Source: JABABV01 sp965222855 (lineage in GTDB: Bacteria; Bacillota_I; Bacilli_A; Mycoplasmatales; JABABV01). From it: a stretch of 64,000 nt of DNA. A program made the position numbers and the translations under genes. The notes beneath the pieces were generated by a model. The model was not told where the DNA came from. It searched no databases and saw nothing but the letters and a program-made list of their open reading frames with translations. The stretch covers positions 1-64,000 of the forward strand of contig CBDCUL010000012.1 in NCBI GenBank assembly GCA_965222855.1. Direction: 5' to 3'. Shown here one piece after another: positions 45,353 through 56,886 of this stretch; within the stretch, counting starts at the first letter, position 1, and each line of letters opens with the position of its first letter.

Positions 45353-46249
45353 ATGTCAGATATTAATTTAAGAAAAATAAATACTGAAAATATTAATAAT
45401 ACAACTAAAAATATTGATCAATTATCAACTTTAGAAATGGTTGATTTAATTAATCAAGAAGATCATAAACCAGCTTTAGCTATTGCTAAAGTATTGCCGG
45501 CGATTGCTCAAGTAATTGATGTTGCAGTTAATATTTTGAAAAATGATGGACGCATCGTTTATATTGGCGCTGGAACTAGTGGTCGAGTTGGTGTGATGGA
45601 TGCTAGTGAAATGGAACCAACTTACAATATTAGTGCTGATCGCGTGATTGGTGTTATGGCTGGCGGAGTTGAAGCTTTGTATAAATCATTAGAAGCAGTT
45701 GAAGATGACCCAGAAGTCGCAATTAAAGATTTAGAAAAAATTAACTTTAATCAAAGAGACCTTTTAATTGGGGTAGCTGCTAGTGGTCGCACGCCTTATG
45801 TTGTAAGCGCTCTTAAATATGCTAATAATCTTAATGCCAAAACTGTTGGTTTAGCCAACAGTTTGGATAGTGAAATTGGTGAAATTGCTAATTACAAAAT
45901 TGAAGTCCCAGTTGGTGGCGAAGTTGTGACTGGTTCAACTAGAATGAAAGCTGGAACAACCCAAAAGATGATTCTCAATATGATATCAACTGGTTCGATG
46001 ATTAAAATTGGTAAAGTTTATCATAATTTAATGGTTGATATTAAAATTGGTAATTTAAAATTACGCTCACGTGCTCACAAAATAATTAAAGAAATTACCC
46101 AAGCAGATTTGGAAGTTATTGAAAAAACTTTAATTAATAGTGATGATAATGTCAAAGTTGCAATCGTGATGATTCTTAAGCAAGTTGACAAAATTAAAGC
46201 TAATCAATTAATATTAGCAGCTCAGGGAATGTTGCGTGAAATTATTTAA
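45353..46249 (+). CDS. murQ: N-acetylmuramic acid 6-phosphate etherase
   Basis: 298 residues, full family length. SIS-fold motifs: YIGAGTSGRVGVMDASEMEP and GGVEALYKSLEAVEDDPEVA carry the two catalytic Glu segments; DLLIGVAASGRTPYVVSAL follows, then GSTRMKAGTTQKMILNM. The enzyme removes lactate from MurNAc-6-phosphate to give GlcNAc-6-phosphate. A wall-less cell makes no peptidoglycan, so the substrate must come from other bacteria or from diet. No MurP-type PTS gene is adjacent. Confidence 0.98.
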   Translation: MSDINLRKINTENINNTTKNIDQLSTLEMVDLINQEDHKPALAIAKVLPAIAQVIDVAVNILKNDGRIVYIGAGTSGRVGVMDASEMEPTYNISADRVIGVMAGGVEALYKSLEAVEDDPEVAIKDLEKINFNQRDLLIGVAASGRTPYVVSALKYANNLNAKTVGLANSLDSEIGEIANYKIEVPVGGEVVTGSTRMKAGTTQKMILNMISTGSMIKIGKVYHNLMVDIKIGNLKLRSRAHKIIKEITQADLEVIEKTLINSDDNVKVAIVMILKQVDKIKANQLILAAQGMLREII

Positions 46250-46419
46250 TTTTGTTTAATAAAACTCAAAAATCATTAATAAAAATAAAAAAATAATCAT
46301 TAATAATAATGGTTATTTTTTATATAATATGCGAAGTCTCTTAAAATATATAATTATTTTAATTTATAAAAGTTGTAATTTTATTAATAGCAGCTAATCG
46401 TTTAATATTAAAAATGAAG

Positions 46420-46425
46420 TATAAT
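46420..46425 (+). promoter_or_regulatory. -10 box of lipoprotein cassette 1
   Basis: GAAGTATAATTATAT, nearly repeated at 48125-48130 ahead of the second cassette; no convincing -35 box. Confidence 0.5.
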
Positions 46426-46460
46426 TATATATATATAAGATATAAGAAGGAGTGCAAATA

Positions 46461-47618
46461 ATGAAAAAGTTATCAATTAAAATTTTATCATCAATGATAG
46501 CTATTAGCTCAATTGCATCTTTAAGTGGTAGTTTAGTTGCTTGTCATAAAAACTCAACTCCAGAAAAAAATACTTGAGATGATTTTAAAGCATTGGCAAA
46601 ACAAGAAACCGCACCAAGCTTAAAAGCAATTATTAATCATAATGATTTAAATCTTTATCATTGAAAAACTAATGATATTGCTATTTTTAGCGCAGGGGGG
46701 GTAATCACTCCTTCTGAGAAGGCAGAAACACTTAGTGCAACAATCATCATTGCAAATCCTAGTGCTCCAGATTTAAAATGACCAATTAATTTAAAAATTT
46801 CTTATAATAAAGGTGAAGTTTATACTATTAATAATTGATCTTGGTCCCAAGATCATAGTATTAATAGTTGAGACTCATTTAAAAATAAAGCTATGGGTCA
46901 ATCAGCAAGTGATTTATTAGCACTAATTAAACCATGAAATGACACAAAAAAATATCTCTGAACTTATGGAGTGCAATCACAAATTACTTGATCTAAAACT
47001 GATCAAGCTGAATTTGATACTTTTGGTAATTTAACAACTCAAGATAAATATTTGGGAATGCAGGGTAAACCAAAAGTTGATAATATAAAGGAACATACTA
47101 TAACAGCAATCATTTCTAAAAAAGGTAAAAATGGGGCTTATGATTCTGATCCGATAAAAGCAACTGCAACTTATACTATTGATCGCGCTTATCAAAATAG
47201 TGATTGAGTTTTTTCTAAAGATATTCAATTACAATCACTTGCAATGATTCAAAAAAATTATAATGATGAAATCGCGCTTATTAAAGCTAATTTTGATAAT
47301 TTTGGCAAAAATAATTGAGTTACTTATAGCGTTAATCCCACAAACAACCAAAACCAAAGAGCAATTCAGCATTCAATTCTTTTTGATGAGTCTCTAAATG
47401 ATGCTGGTTATGATTATCATAGCGATAATGCTTTTGATGAATCATTTAATTTTAGTAATATAGCAAATGGTTTACAATCAAAAATAATTATTAATTTTCA
47501 ATATAAAAATGCAATTCACCAATTATCATTGTATTTTGATTATACGTTTTTTAATAAAGAAGATATTAATGATGGTTTAAGCACTTTTAATTATACTTGA
47601 TCAGGAATAGTTGACTAA
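46461..47618 (+). CDS. 'W..F' family lipoprotein, cassette copy 1
   Basis: 385 residues. Lipobox GSLVACHK. The N-terminal 24 codons are almost identical at DNA level to those of 48168. Conserved motifs: TWDDFKALAKQETAPSLK, YHWKTNDIAIF, WPINLKISYNKGEVY, TYGVQSQITWSKTDQAEFD, KYLGMQGKPK, and AIISKKGKNGAYDSDPIKA. AAGGAG before the ATG. Followed after 36 nt by the 119-residue membrane-protein gene. Surface-exposed by inference. Confidence 0.9.
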
Positions 47619-47654
47619 CTATTAATACTAACTTAATTACAAGGAGAAAATCTC

Positions 47655-48014
47655 ATGAATCAAAAAACACAAAAATTACCGAAAGATAATCACAAAATTA
47701 ATTTTAAAGAATATCGCATCTTAGCAACAGCCGGTGATATTGAAATGATGAAAAAAAACTTAAAACCACATATTTGGGAAAACATTCCTTTCATTGGTTG
47801 TTTATGTTATATTATTAGAATGACTTTAAAGAATAGTAATATTGATCGTGGCCCATTACGTCGTGAAATGGTTAAATATCGCTTAATATTAATGGCATCA
47901 ACATTATTAATTTGAGGTGACTTAATTTTATTTGTTACTCCATGATTATTATATTTACCAATTAAATTAGCAGTTAATAAAGTTCAAAGTCAATTAGATA
48001 ATAACGAAATTTAA
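47655..48014 (+). CDS. 119-residue membrane protein, cassette copy 1
   Basis: 119 residues. Motifs shared with the 49451 copy: GDIEMMKKNLKPHIWENIP, a C-containing helix (IGCLCYIIR), an RR(E) patch (DRGPLRREMVK), and a helix ending in VTPWLLYLPIKLAV, followed by a tail VQSQLDNNEI. Two membrane segments around a basic cytosolic loop. AAGGAG before the ATG. Unknown family. Decayed relatives occur at 52130 and 59148. Confidence 0.82.
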
Positions 48015-48032
48015 TTGATGATTATCTAAATA

Positions 48033-48065
48033 AAAAAACAAAGAATTAAATTTCTTTGTTTTTTA
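48033..48065 (+). terminator. Terminator of cassette 1
   Basis: Stem AAAAAACAAAGAA / TTTCTTTGTTTTTT; the same CAAAGAA hairpin recurs after cassette 2 and in the duplicated unit. Confidence 0.85.
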
Positions 48066-48124
48066 ATAATCAGATCTAACTTATTAGTGAATAGTAAATC
48101 AATAGTTTGTTATTAAAAATAAAG

Positions 48125-48130
48125 TATAAT
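48125..48130 (+). promoter_or_regulatory. -10 box of lipoprotein cassette 2
   Basis: AAAGTATAATTATATTATATA block shared with cassette 1 upstream DNA. Confidence 0.5.
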
Positions 48131-48167
48131 TATATTATATATAAGGCTTAATAAGGAGTGTCAAATA

Positions 48168-49319
48168 ATGAAAAAGTTATCAATTAAAATTTTATCATCA
48201 ATGATAGCTATTAGTTCTATTGCTTCTTTAAGTAGTAGTGTAGTTGCTTGTCATAAAAACTCAACTCCATCAAAAAATAGTTGAGCAGCTTTTAAAGTAT
48301 GGGCACAACATGAAACTGCGCCCAACTTAAAAGCAATTATTAATATTAATGATTTAAATTCTTATCATTGAAAAACTAGTGATGTTGCTGCTTTTAGTAA
48401 AAATGGCGCTCCTAGTGTTTCTGATAATGATCAATCACTTAGCGCAACAATCATCATCGCAAATCCTAGTGCCTCAGATTTAAAATGACCAATTAATTTA
48501 AAAATTGCTTATACTAAAGGTAAAGTTTATGCCATTCGTGATTGAACTTGATCACAAGATCCAACTATTAATACTTGGGCCACATTTAAAAATAAGGCTC
48601 TTAGTGAATTAGCTAGTAATTTATTAGCACAACTACAACCTTGAAATGACGTAAAAAAATATCTCTGAACTTATGGTATTCAATCACAAATTACTTGGGC
48701 CAAAACTGATCAAGCTGAATTTGATACTTTTGGTAATTTAACAGCGCAAGATAAATACTTAGGTATGGCAGGTAAGCCAGAAGCTCATAATATGGAGCGC
48801 ACAATCACAGCAATCATTTCTAAAAAAGGTAAAAATGGTGCTTATGATTCTGATCCGATAAAAGCAATTATTACTTATCATCTTAATCGAGGTTACGAAA
48901 TTAGTAATTGAGTTTTTTCAAAAGATATTCAACTACAATCATTTGCCAGAATTAAAAAAAGTTATAATGATGATGCTGCTCTTTTAAAATCTAGTTATAA
49001 TAAATTTACTGCAATTAATTGAGTGACTTTAAACAAAGATCCTGTATCAGACCAAAAAGCAATTCATCATTCAATCAGTATTGATGATTCACTTAATCAC
49101 GCTAATTTTAGCAACCATAATACTGATGCTTTCTATATGGCAACTGGGTTTTTAAATATTTCAGACGGATTGCAAAGTAAAATTGTTATCAGTTTTAATT
49201 GTCAAGGCATCCCTCACTATTTATCTCTTTTTTTTAATTATACATTTTTTAATAACAAAGATATCGATGGTGGTTTAACAGCTTTTAATCGAACTTGAAG
49301 TGGTAAAGTTACTATTTAG
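48168..49319 (+). CDS. 'W..F' family lipoprotein, cassette copy 2
   Basis: 383 residues. Lipobox SSVVACHK. High identity to the 46461 protein over the whole length (TYGIQSQITWAKTDQAEFD, KYLGMAGKPE, ISKKGKNGAYDSDPIKA). Divergence concentrates in the segments after YHWKTSDVAAF and in the C-terminal quarter. The ribosome site and upstream block are also duplicated, so the whole cassette was copied. Confidence 0.9.
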
Positions 49320-49450
49320 TGATTAGTGATTATTAAACTTATTTTTAATTTTTGATAACTATATTAAATAATGCTTGTTATTAAACTAATTGATTTTTAT
49401 AAAATACTATTATATAATTAATAATAAATTAAAAATAAGGAGTGATCGTA

Positions 49451-49810
49451 ATGGAATCAAAAAATTATCAAGAAGTTGTCGAAAATAATGATATTGATTT
49501 TGCAACAGAACGAATTCTTAGAACCACTGGCGATATTGAAATGATGCGCGAAAACTTAAAACCTTATATCTGAGAAAATATTCCACTACTTGGTTGTTAT
49601 TGTTATATTTTTAGAATATTTTTTAAAGAATTTAGTATGGATCGTAAACGACCGCTACGTCGTGAAATACATAAAACTCGCGTTGCTTTTATGTTTATAA
49701 CAATGTTTTTATGAAGTGTTATCGTGATGTTTACTCCATGATTATTATATTTAACAATTAAATCAGCAGTTGATGAAGTCCAAATTAAATTAGACAATAA
49801 CAAAATTTAG
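49451..49810 (+). CDS. 119-residue membrane protein, cassette copy 2
   Basis: 119 residues, the same length and layout as 47655: GDIEMMRENLKPYIWENIP, LGCYCYIFR, DRKRPLRREI, and FTPWLLYLTIKSAV, then VQIKLDNNKI. AAGGAGTGATC before the ATG. Its 3' half and terminator are repeated as DNA at 52145-52380. Confidence 0.82.
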
Positions 49811-49826
49811 TAATAATTAGCTCACT

Positions 49827-49860
49827 AAAAAAACAAAGAATTTTAATTCTTTGTTTTTTA
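49827..49860. terminator. Terminator, duplicated-unit copy A
   Basis: Stem AAAAAACAAAGAATT / AATTCTTTGTTTTTT between convergent genes; near-identical copy at about 52329-52363. Confidence 0.85.
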
Positions 49861-49905
49861 ATTTTAATAATTTATAATCCAATATTATAATAATAATCTG
49901 TCTTA

Positions 49906-51702
49906 TTATTTAATTTCACTTGTATATAATCCTGAAGCGTTTTCTTTAATAAAGACATGTGTCCCATCAGTGCTTAAACTATCCATTTGTGCTGCTTTTA
50001 GTTTAGTGCTAAGATTGAAATAATCTAGTCCGAAACCAGCAGATGTATATAATCCTTTATTAGTAATCGCATAAAGAGTATCATGCATAGCTACTACATT
50101 TAAAACTGAAATTGTTTTACCTAAAGTATCGTTAATTTTAAAATTAACTGATTTAGCCTTTGGACTAATATAAATGCCAGTGTTAGTACTTAAATAAATT
50201 TCGTTATTAATACTTGAAATATTATATGCTTTATCTGCGGCAGTTGCCGGTGCTCAGGCTAGGCTAGATGTATCGTCCCCATCGACTGCACCAGTATAAA
50301 GTGCATGTAATCCTGCTTTGACACCATAAGACGCAGCATCAATATACACATAACTATTACCATCTATATATTTCATTCAAGAAATTGTTACATCTTTTCC
50401 ATCTTCTAAATTTGAAAAGCCGGTGAATTTTGAAAAAACAGTTCCATCATCATCTTTTCCGGCACTATTAACTGGGTTACGTCATAGTCCATTTTCTTTT
50501 GTCGCAGCTCAAATTTTACCATTCATAAATTCTAATTTGGTAATATTTAATGCTCCGGGACCATTAATATAAGTAGCCAATAGTCATTTATTGCCTGCTC
50601 CTGCTGATTTGAATATACCTGTAGTTGTTCCAAGATATATTTTATCATTAAGAGCTACTATCGAAGTCATAATGATTGATCTACTAATAAAGCTTGGATC
50701 AATTGTAAAAAATATTGCTGGTGTTCCCGGAGTAATAATAGCTGAAATTAAACCTATGTCAGCATTAGGCGCTGTCCCACTAACTGGTGTTGTTGCAACA
50801 AAAATGTTACTGTGGCCTTGTTCAACAATACCAATAACTTTAGTTGCGCTATCGATTGTAAGGTTATCATTCATTTTTACTTTTGTAAAAGTTTTATCGT
50901 CAGTCGAACTTCAAAGTCCACCAACTCCACCAACATAAACTGTGCCCTCAATTGTTTTTGTAACATAATCTTTTGCTGTCCCTGTTTGAGCACCAGGTAA
51001 GACTATTTGTGAAAAGTCTAAATCATCTTTATTAGTTGCTGATGCCCCGTTAGCGCTTCAATCTATTGTTTGGTATGTTCGATTAAGTGTATAAGTAGCA
51101 GTGAAAACTGCTTTTTGGCTTTGTTTCCGATCAGCAACTGTTAGAGTTACTGTGTGGTTAGCGTTTTTAACTAATGCACTAATAACTTTAAATCCATCAT
51201 CGTTTTTTCAACCTGATTGACTTGGAGTTGCTTTAGTCGCAATATCATTACCTGCACCATCTATAATAATAGCCTTTTGAATGTCACTGATAAATTGTGC
51301 TTCAGTATGAGTTTGTCCATCATCATTTGCAGGTTGAATAATACATTTTCATACATCAACTTTATAAGTTTGACCTTTTGTATAAGTAGCTGTGAAAGTT
51401 GCTTTTTCATTTGAAGACTTAAAATCAATTACCATTGTCACAACTGTTTTAGTTGCTGATACATTTGTTGTTAAAGTGCTAGCTGGATTTAATCAACCAT
51501 TTCAAGCTTGTGCTTTTGGGCTAGCGTTTTTAATAACATTAGTTGCACTTTCGGCTTTCGCTGATTTAAGAAAATTAGCAAGTGTGTGATCGACAGCATC
51601 TTTTTTAGAACATGATGTTACAATACTGCTCCCAAAACTAAGTAAACTAACGGCTCCTAATGAACCGGTTAGTAATTTAACTAATCGCAATTTTTTAATC
51701 AT
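49906..51702 (-). CDS. Beta-propeller-like lipoprotein, copy A
   Basis: 598 residues. Lipobox SSIVTSCSKK. Two related N-terminal modules of about 70-100 residues each contain TVTxTVxxRKxS/FKSSNEKATFTATYTKG and end near W. The C-terminal 350 residues have at least six short repeats of the TxxGIFKS / ENGLWRN / NTGIYIS / NKGLYTS type separated by about 45-60 residues, a propeller-blade pattern like regulator-propeller or BNR proteins. GGAG before the ATG. Copy B at 52419 is highly similar. Probable surface adhesin or binding protein. Confidence 0.85.
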
Positions 51703-51918
51703 AATCTACTCCTTATATAAAATTTCGTTAATAATAAATATCATTTTAATTTAATAATTGGTTATTTTTTCAGTAGGTTTATCTTCATTACATTTAACAA
51801 AAATCCCTAATGTAATCTTTAAAATTATTACAAAATATGACTTTTATTAAAGAATATATAGCACTATTTAAAAATTAAAATAATTAAAAAAATAACTCCT
51901 ATTCTAAGTCAAAACTTT

Positions 51919-51940
51919 TATATATATATATATATATATA
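51919..51940. repeat. (TA)11 tract upstream of copy A
   Basis: Eleven TA units about 220 nt before the lipoprotein ATG; the duplicated tract at 54428 has ten. The rest of 51703-52129 is the duplicated upstream region with no gene. Confidence 0.8.
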
Positions 51941-52129
51941 ATAACATTTAATTAAGTAAAAGAATATTACTCATTTTAACTACTATTTTTAATTTGCTAT
52001 TAAAGTCTGAAGTATAATTAATATATCTCGTTGTTATTTAAAGATGATTATAATTGATAGTGATTTATTTCTAAATTCCATTATTAACTTTACATCTTAA
52101 ATTAACTATATAACTATCATGTGATTCAT

Positions 52130-52313
52130 TAAACATAAAAATCCAAAACTTTATATCTGGGGAAGTATTCCACTAATTGGTTGTTATTGTTATATTTTTA
52201 GAATATTTTTTAAATAATTTAGGATTAATCGTAACGACTACTACGTCGTGAAATAGTTAAAAAATAGCAGTTGATGAAGTCCAAATTAAATTAGACAATA
52301 ACAAAAATTTAGT
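52130..52313 (+). pseudogene. Decayed 119-residue membrane-protein gene
   Basis: Reads KLYIWGSIPLIGCYCYIFR then FFK and a TAA, then fragments. The basic loop is shifted, the second helix is deleted, and the end AVDEVQIKLDNN is kept. It is the left end of the second unit of the tandem duplication and clearly derives from 49451-49810. Confidence 0.8.
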
Positions 52314-52328
52314 AATAATTAGCTCACT

Positions 52329-52363
52329 AAAAAAACAAAGAATTAAAATTCTTTGTTTTTTAA
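52329..52363. terminator. Terminator, duplicated-unit copy B
   Basis: Same CAAAGAATT hairpin as 49827-49860, 3' of the copy B lipoprotein. Confidence 0.8.
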
Positions 52364-52418
52364 TTTTAATAATTTATAATAAAACATTCGAATAATTTTT
52401 TTAAAATCATAAGATAAA

Positions 52419-54200
52419 TTATGATTTAATTTCAGATGTATATAATCCTAAACCAGTTTCATGGATAAAGACATGTGTTCCATCAGTGCTTATACGATCC
52501 ATTTTTGTTGATTGTATTTTCGTAGTAAGGTTAAAATTATCAAAGTCGTAACCAGCTGATGTATATAATCCTTTATTAGTAATAGCATAAAGAGTATCAT
52601 GCATAATTACTACATTTGAAACCGAAATTGTTTTACCTAAATTCTCATCAATTTTTAAGTTTAGTGATGCAGCTATTGGACTAACATAAAGTCCAACGTT
52701 AGTACTTAAATAAATTATGTTACCAATAGTTGAAATATTGTATGCTTCATCTTTGGCAGTTGGTGGTGTTCATATTCTAACTGCTCCATCATTTCCATCG
52801 TCTTTACCAGTATGAAGCACATATAATCCTGCTGCTGCTGCAGGGCTAGCTATATATGCATAACTATTATTAGATGTATATTTCATTCAAGAAATTTTTA
52901 TATCTCCTAAATTTTTAAATTCAAAATTTGAAAAAACAGTTCCATTATCATCTTTTCCTGGCTGGTTAACTGGACTACGTCATATCCCATTTTTTTCTGT
53001 GGTAGCTCAAATTTTACCATTCATAAATTGTAATTTAGTAATATTATAATTTGAAGCCCCGCCAAAATTAGTTGTTAGTCATTTATTACCTGCTCCTGCT
53101 GATTTGAATATACCTGTAGTTGTTCCAACATATACTTTCTCCTTGTAAGCAGCTATCGAAGTCATAATTAATGAGTGACTAAAATAATCACCAGCAATTG
53201 AAGAAAATATTAATGGCGTACCTGGAGTAACTACAGCTGAAAGTAAACCTATATTAGGATCGGGTTTAGCTCCGCCAACTGGTGCTGTTGCAACAAAAAC
53301 GTTTTTTTGTTGTTCGGATCCTTGCTCAACAATACCAATAACTTTAGTAGCATTAGTCATTGGGTCACTATTCATTTTTACTTTTGTAAAAGTTTTATCA
53401 TCAGTTGAACTTCAAAGTCCACCAACTCCTCCGACATAGACTACGCCAGCAATTGTTTGTGTAACATAATCATTTTCTGTACCTGATTCAACACCAGGTA
53501 AGACTATTTTTGAAAAGTCTAAATCATCTTTACTAATCGATGATGCTCCGTTGGCACTTCAATCTATTGTTTGATATGTTCGATTAGATGTATAAGTAGC
53601 AGTATAAACTGCTTTTTGAGTTTGTTTACGATCGGCAATTGTCACTGTGACTGTGTGGTCATTGTTTATTACTAATGCCCCAATAACTTTAAAGCCATCA
53701 TCACTTTTTCAACCTGATTGACTTGGAGTTGCTTTAGTCGCAATATCATTACCTGCACCCTTTATCAAAACAGCATTTTGAGCATCAGCTCTAAATTGTA
53801 ATTCAGTATGAATTTTACCGTCATTGTTCTTAGGTTGGTCATAACATTTTCATACATCAACTTTATAAGCTTCGCCTTTCGTATAAGTTGCTCTGAAAGT
53901 AGCTATTTCATTTGAAGATTTAAAATTAATTACCATTATCACAATCATTTTGTTTGTTGATACTTCTTTTGTGAAAACACTTGTTGCATTTACTCAACCA
54001 GCTCAACCTTGCGCTTTTATACTAGCGTTTTTAATAACATTAGCGGCACTTTCCGCTTTAGCTGATTTAATAAATTGAGCAAGTGAATGGTTATCGGCTT
54101 TTTTTGAACATGATGTTACAATACCGCTTCCAAAACTAAGTAAACTAACAGCTCCTAATGAACCAGTTAATACTTTAACTAATCGTAATTTTTTAATCAT
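52419..54200 (-). CDS. Beta-propeller-like lipoprotein, copy B
   Basis: 593 residues. Lipobox SGIVTSCSKK. Same two N-terminal modules and blade-like repeats as copy A (TTGIFKSAGAGNKW, NKGLYTSAG, GLGLYTSEIKS), with scattered replacements throughout rather than clustered ones. The flanks on both sides are duplicated too. Copies are about 2.5 kb apart in the same orientation. Confidence 0.85.
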
Positions 54201-54427
54201 AATCTACTCCTTATATAAAATTTTGTTAATAATAAATATTATTTTAATTTAATAATTGGTTATTTTGGTTATTTTTTTCAGTAGGTTTATCTTCATTACA
54301 TTTAACAAAAGTCCTTAATATAATCTTTAAAAATTATTACAAAAGATAACTTTTATTAAAGAATATATAGCACTATTTAAAAATTAAAATAATTAAAAAA
54401 ATAACTCCTATTCTAAGTCAAAACTTT

Positions 54428-54447
54428 TATATATATATATATATATA
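54428..54447. repeat. (TA)10 tract upstream of copy B
   Basis: Ten TA units in the duplicated upstream DNA, one fewer than copy A. The stretch 54201-54567 otherwise holds only duplicated upstream sequence, ending near 54493. Confidence 0.8.
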
Positions 54448-54567
54448 ATAACATTTAATTAAGTAAAAGAATATTACTCATTTTAACTACGTTTTTCAAT
54501 TTCATTATTAATTTTAGATCTTAAATCAATTATATAACTATCTTGTTGTTCATGAAACATAAAAAAA

Positions 54568-54592
54568 CCCAAAACTTGTAATCAAGTTTTGG
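54568..54592 (-). terminator. Terminator of the membrane gene at 54668
   Basis: Stem CCCAAAACTTG / CAAGTTTTGGG followed on the minus strand by a T run. A near-identical hairpin is at 59547. Confidence 0.85.
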
Positions 54593-54667
54593 GATATACA
54601 ATAAATTAATTATAATACTTTAAATTTATTAATATTAATATTTCTAAAAATTATTATTATTATTTAA

Positions 54668-55330
54668 TTATTTTAAAAATGCTATGATTCTATTAATTGT
54701 TTTAATCAGTGGTTGTTCTATTTTTTTTGCTAGTATTTTAATTTTTGGAATCAATCGAAGTGCAACAAAAAATAACAAAATATTAATAATATAAATAAAT
54801 ATATAATCAAAAAAAGAAATTAATTGCAATTTTTCCCATTTATCAATTTTGAAAGAATTAAATAATATTGGTCAAGCAATAAATTGTGTTATTAATAATG
54901 TTATTATTGTAAAAATAATAGCCATAAAGATATATACCAATACTAATATAAATCTTGGTGTATTTTTGTTATTATATTTTTTAAAGTGTTTATTATTTAG
55001 AATTCATCAACTACTAATGAATAATATAGCTGATTGAAAATATGCAATTCCAAAATCTCAATTTCCATAAATCAAGATAATCATTATAGAATTTAAAATA
55101 GATATTATAAAAGCAAATTTATAGTCAATATAATACAGAGTAATTAAGACTATAAAAAAGCTTATATCGGAAGGTAGAATATTAGGATTAAAATTATTAA
55201 GTAAAAATTCTGAAAAAAATATAATTATTAATGATAATACGAATAAAATTAGTAAATATATTATTTTATAAATAATTTTATTTTTCTGATTTAACTTTTC
55301 AATTTGGTATTCTAAAGAATTATTATTCAT
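54668..55330 (-). CDS. Polytopic membrane protein (ECF S-component-like?)
   Basis: 220 residues, six hydrophobic segments. The ATG at 55330 follows AAAGGTGATTTT. Features: an N-terminal amphipathic helix (YQIEKLNQKNKIIYK), LPSDISFFIVLITLYYIDYK, a short YGNWDFG loop and a C-terminal amphipathic helix rich in Lys/Ile. Size and helix number fit the S components of ECF vitamin transporters, but I see no family signature. It starts 15 nt after the broken gene at 55345 and was probably co-transcribed with it. Confidence 0.65.
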
Positions 55331-55344
55331 AAAATCACCTTTCA

Positions 55345-56858
55345 TTATTGCATATTATCTTTAATTTTCATAATTCCCTTATCCACATTACTGACTTTAA
55401 ACGGTATTGCAATATCATTTTCATGATCACCTGGTTTGTTTGCTGATCAAACTCAATATGTCTTACCATCTGGAGATTTTTCACTATGTCATATTGGTAA
55501 TCCGCCGTTTAAATTAACTCGAGAGTCATTATCTCCTTTATCCATATAAACAATTAGTGAGAAAGTATTTGAACCAGTAATTCAACTAGGAGATTTTCCG
55601 TCTGGATATGTATTTGTAATACCTTTGATTCTAATATTAAATGATCCTAAAGAATTATTAGAAGAAACATTAGCCCCGTCACCATAACTATAATAGCCTG
55701 TATTTTCAGTATAATCACTAGCTTGTGTTAAACAATTTGAAAAAATTGATGGCATAATAGTAGCATATAACGAAGTATTATTATTAATTCATTTGGAAAA
55801 AATATTTTTATAAAAATTAGAATTAGTATTTCAATTTATTGTTTTTTGTGTATAACTATGTACCATTAATTGTTTAGAATGATATTTACCATTATTATAA
55901 GTTGATAATAATGAAGGGCTAAAATATAAAACACCATCAGCATTCTGTATATCTTTATAACTGCTACCTGCGAAATCAAATATAAAATGTTTACCTAAAT
56001 CATTATCCGAAAGAGAAGCTCCATCTAATGTAGCATCACTAATAGAATAACCAGCATCAGCATAATTTTTATCTCAATAACCGTTATCATGACCTGTATT
56101 ATGAGAAAGAGTTCTATGATATGTAAAATTATTAGATAACATTATGCTACCTGAAGTCGAATCTGACCTCTTCTGAATTTCATCTTGAACAATATCTCAT
56201 CCTGGGCGTACCATTCCTTCCGGAATAGGAGTTGATAAATTTATTTTATGATTTTTTCCACTACCAAATATTTTTTGAGCATCTTCTATATATTTTATCA
56301 AAGTTTTTACAGATATGATTTTTCCATTTAAATTTATTGTTTTACGAGTAAAATTCTTTAAAATTTTAAGATCTCTAGTAAAATTCATTATTTCAGTAGA
56401 TATTAATTCTCCAGTAATGCCTTCTGTTTCGCCACCTGCTAAAAAACTACCGGCAAATACACCTGCATCAATTAATAATTTGAATATTTGTTATTTCTCA
56501 TTAAGATAATCATTAATACTATTTTGAACGGGAACCATAGGCATTTTGGTAAGGGCATTAAAATACTGTTGATCATGGGGATTATTTCATTTTAATCCTG
56601 GTTTAATTCAATGGCCTTTTTTAGTACCTCAATCATGTTCTTTAGTACCTGGTAATATTTTATAATTTTTATTTGATTTTGTATTATTACCATCAATCTT
56701 ATAACTAATAATTTTTCTATTTATATAATCTTGTCATAAATTTCGGAATTGATTATTAGTCTTTATTGATTTTGATTTATGGATTTGCTTATTTAATAAA
56801 CTACAAGGTGCAACAATCGATGATGATAAAAACTCAATGCACAAAGGATTATTTTCAT
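55345..56858 (-). pseudogene. Broken secreted-protein gene, paralogue of 57478-58986
   Basis: The frame aligns with the 502-residue protein next door over its whole length (HDWGTKKGHW, IKLLIDAG, NWNTNSNFYKNI, ATIMPSIFSNCLTQA, YYSYGDG, GDHENDIAIPFKVSNVDKGI). It is interrupted twice. The ATG-started signal (MKIILCALSF) runs out of frame at a 5-A tract (56828-56832); a sixth A would restore it. A TAA at 56491-56493 interrupts before LLIDAGVFAG. The 3' part from 56388 remains open to 55345. AAGGAG is intact before the ATG at 56858. Confidence 0.8.
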
Positions 56859-56886
56859 ATATTTCTCCTTACTTTTTATTTATATT

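Noticed and set aside
56197..56388. Separate short gene starting at ATG 56388
   Set aside because: It is the interior of the broken paralogue of 57478-58986 and has no ribosome site.
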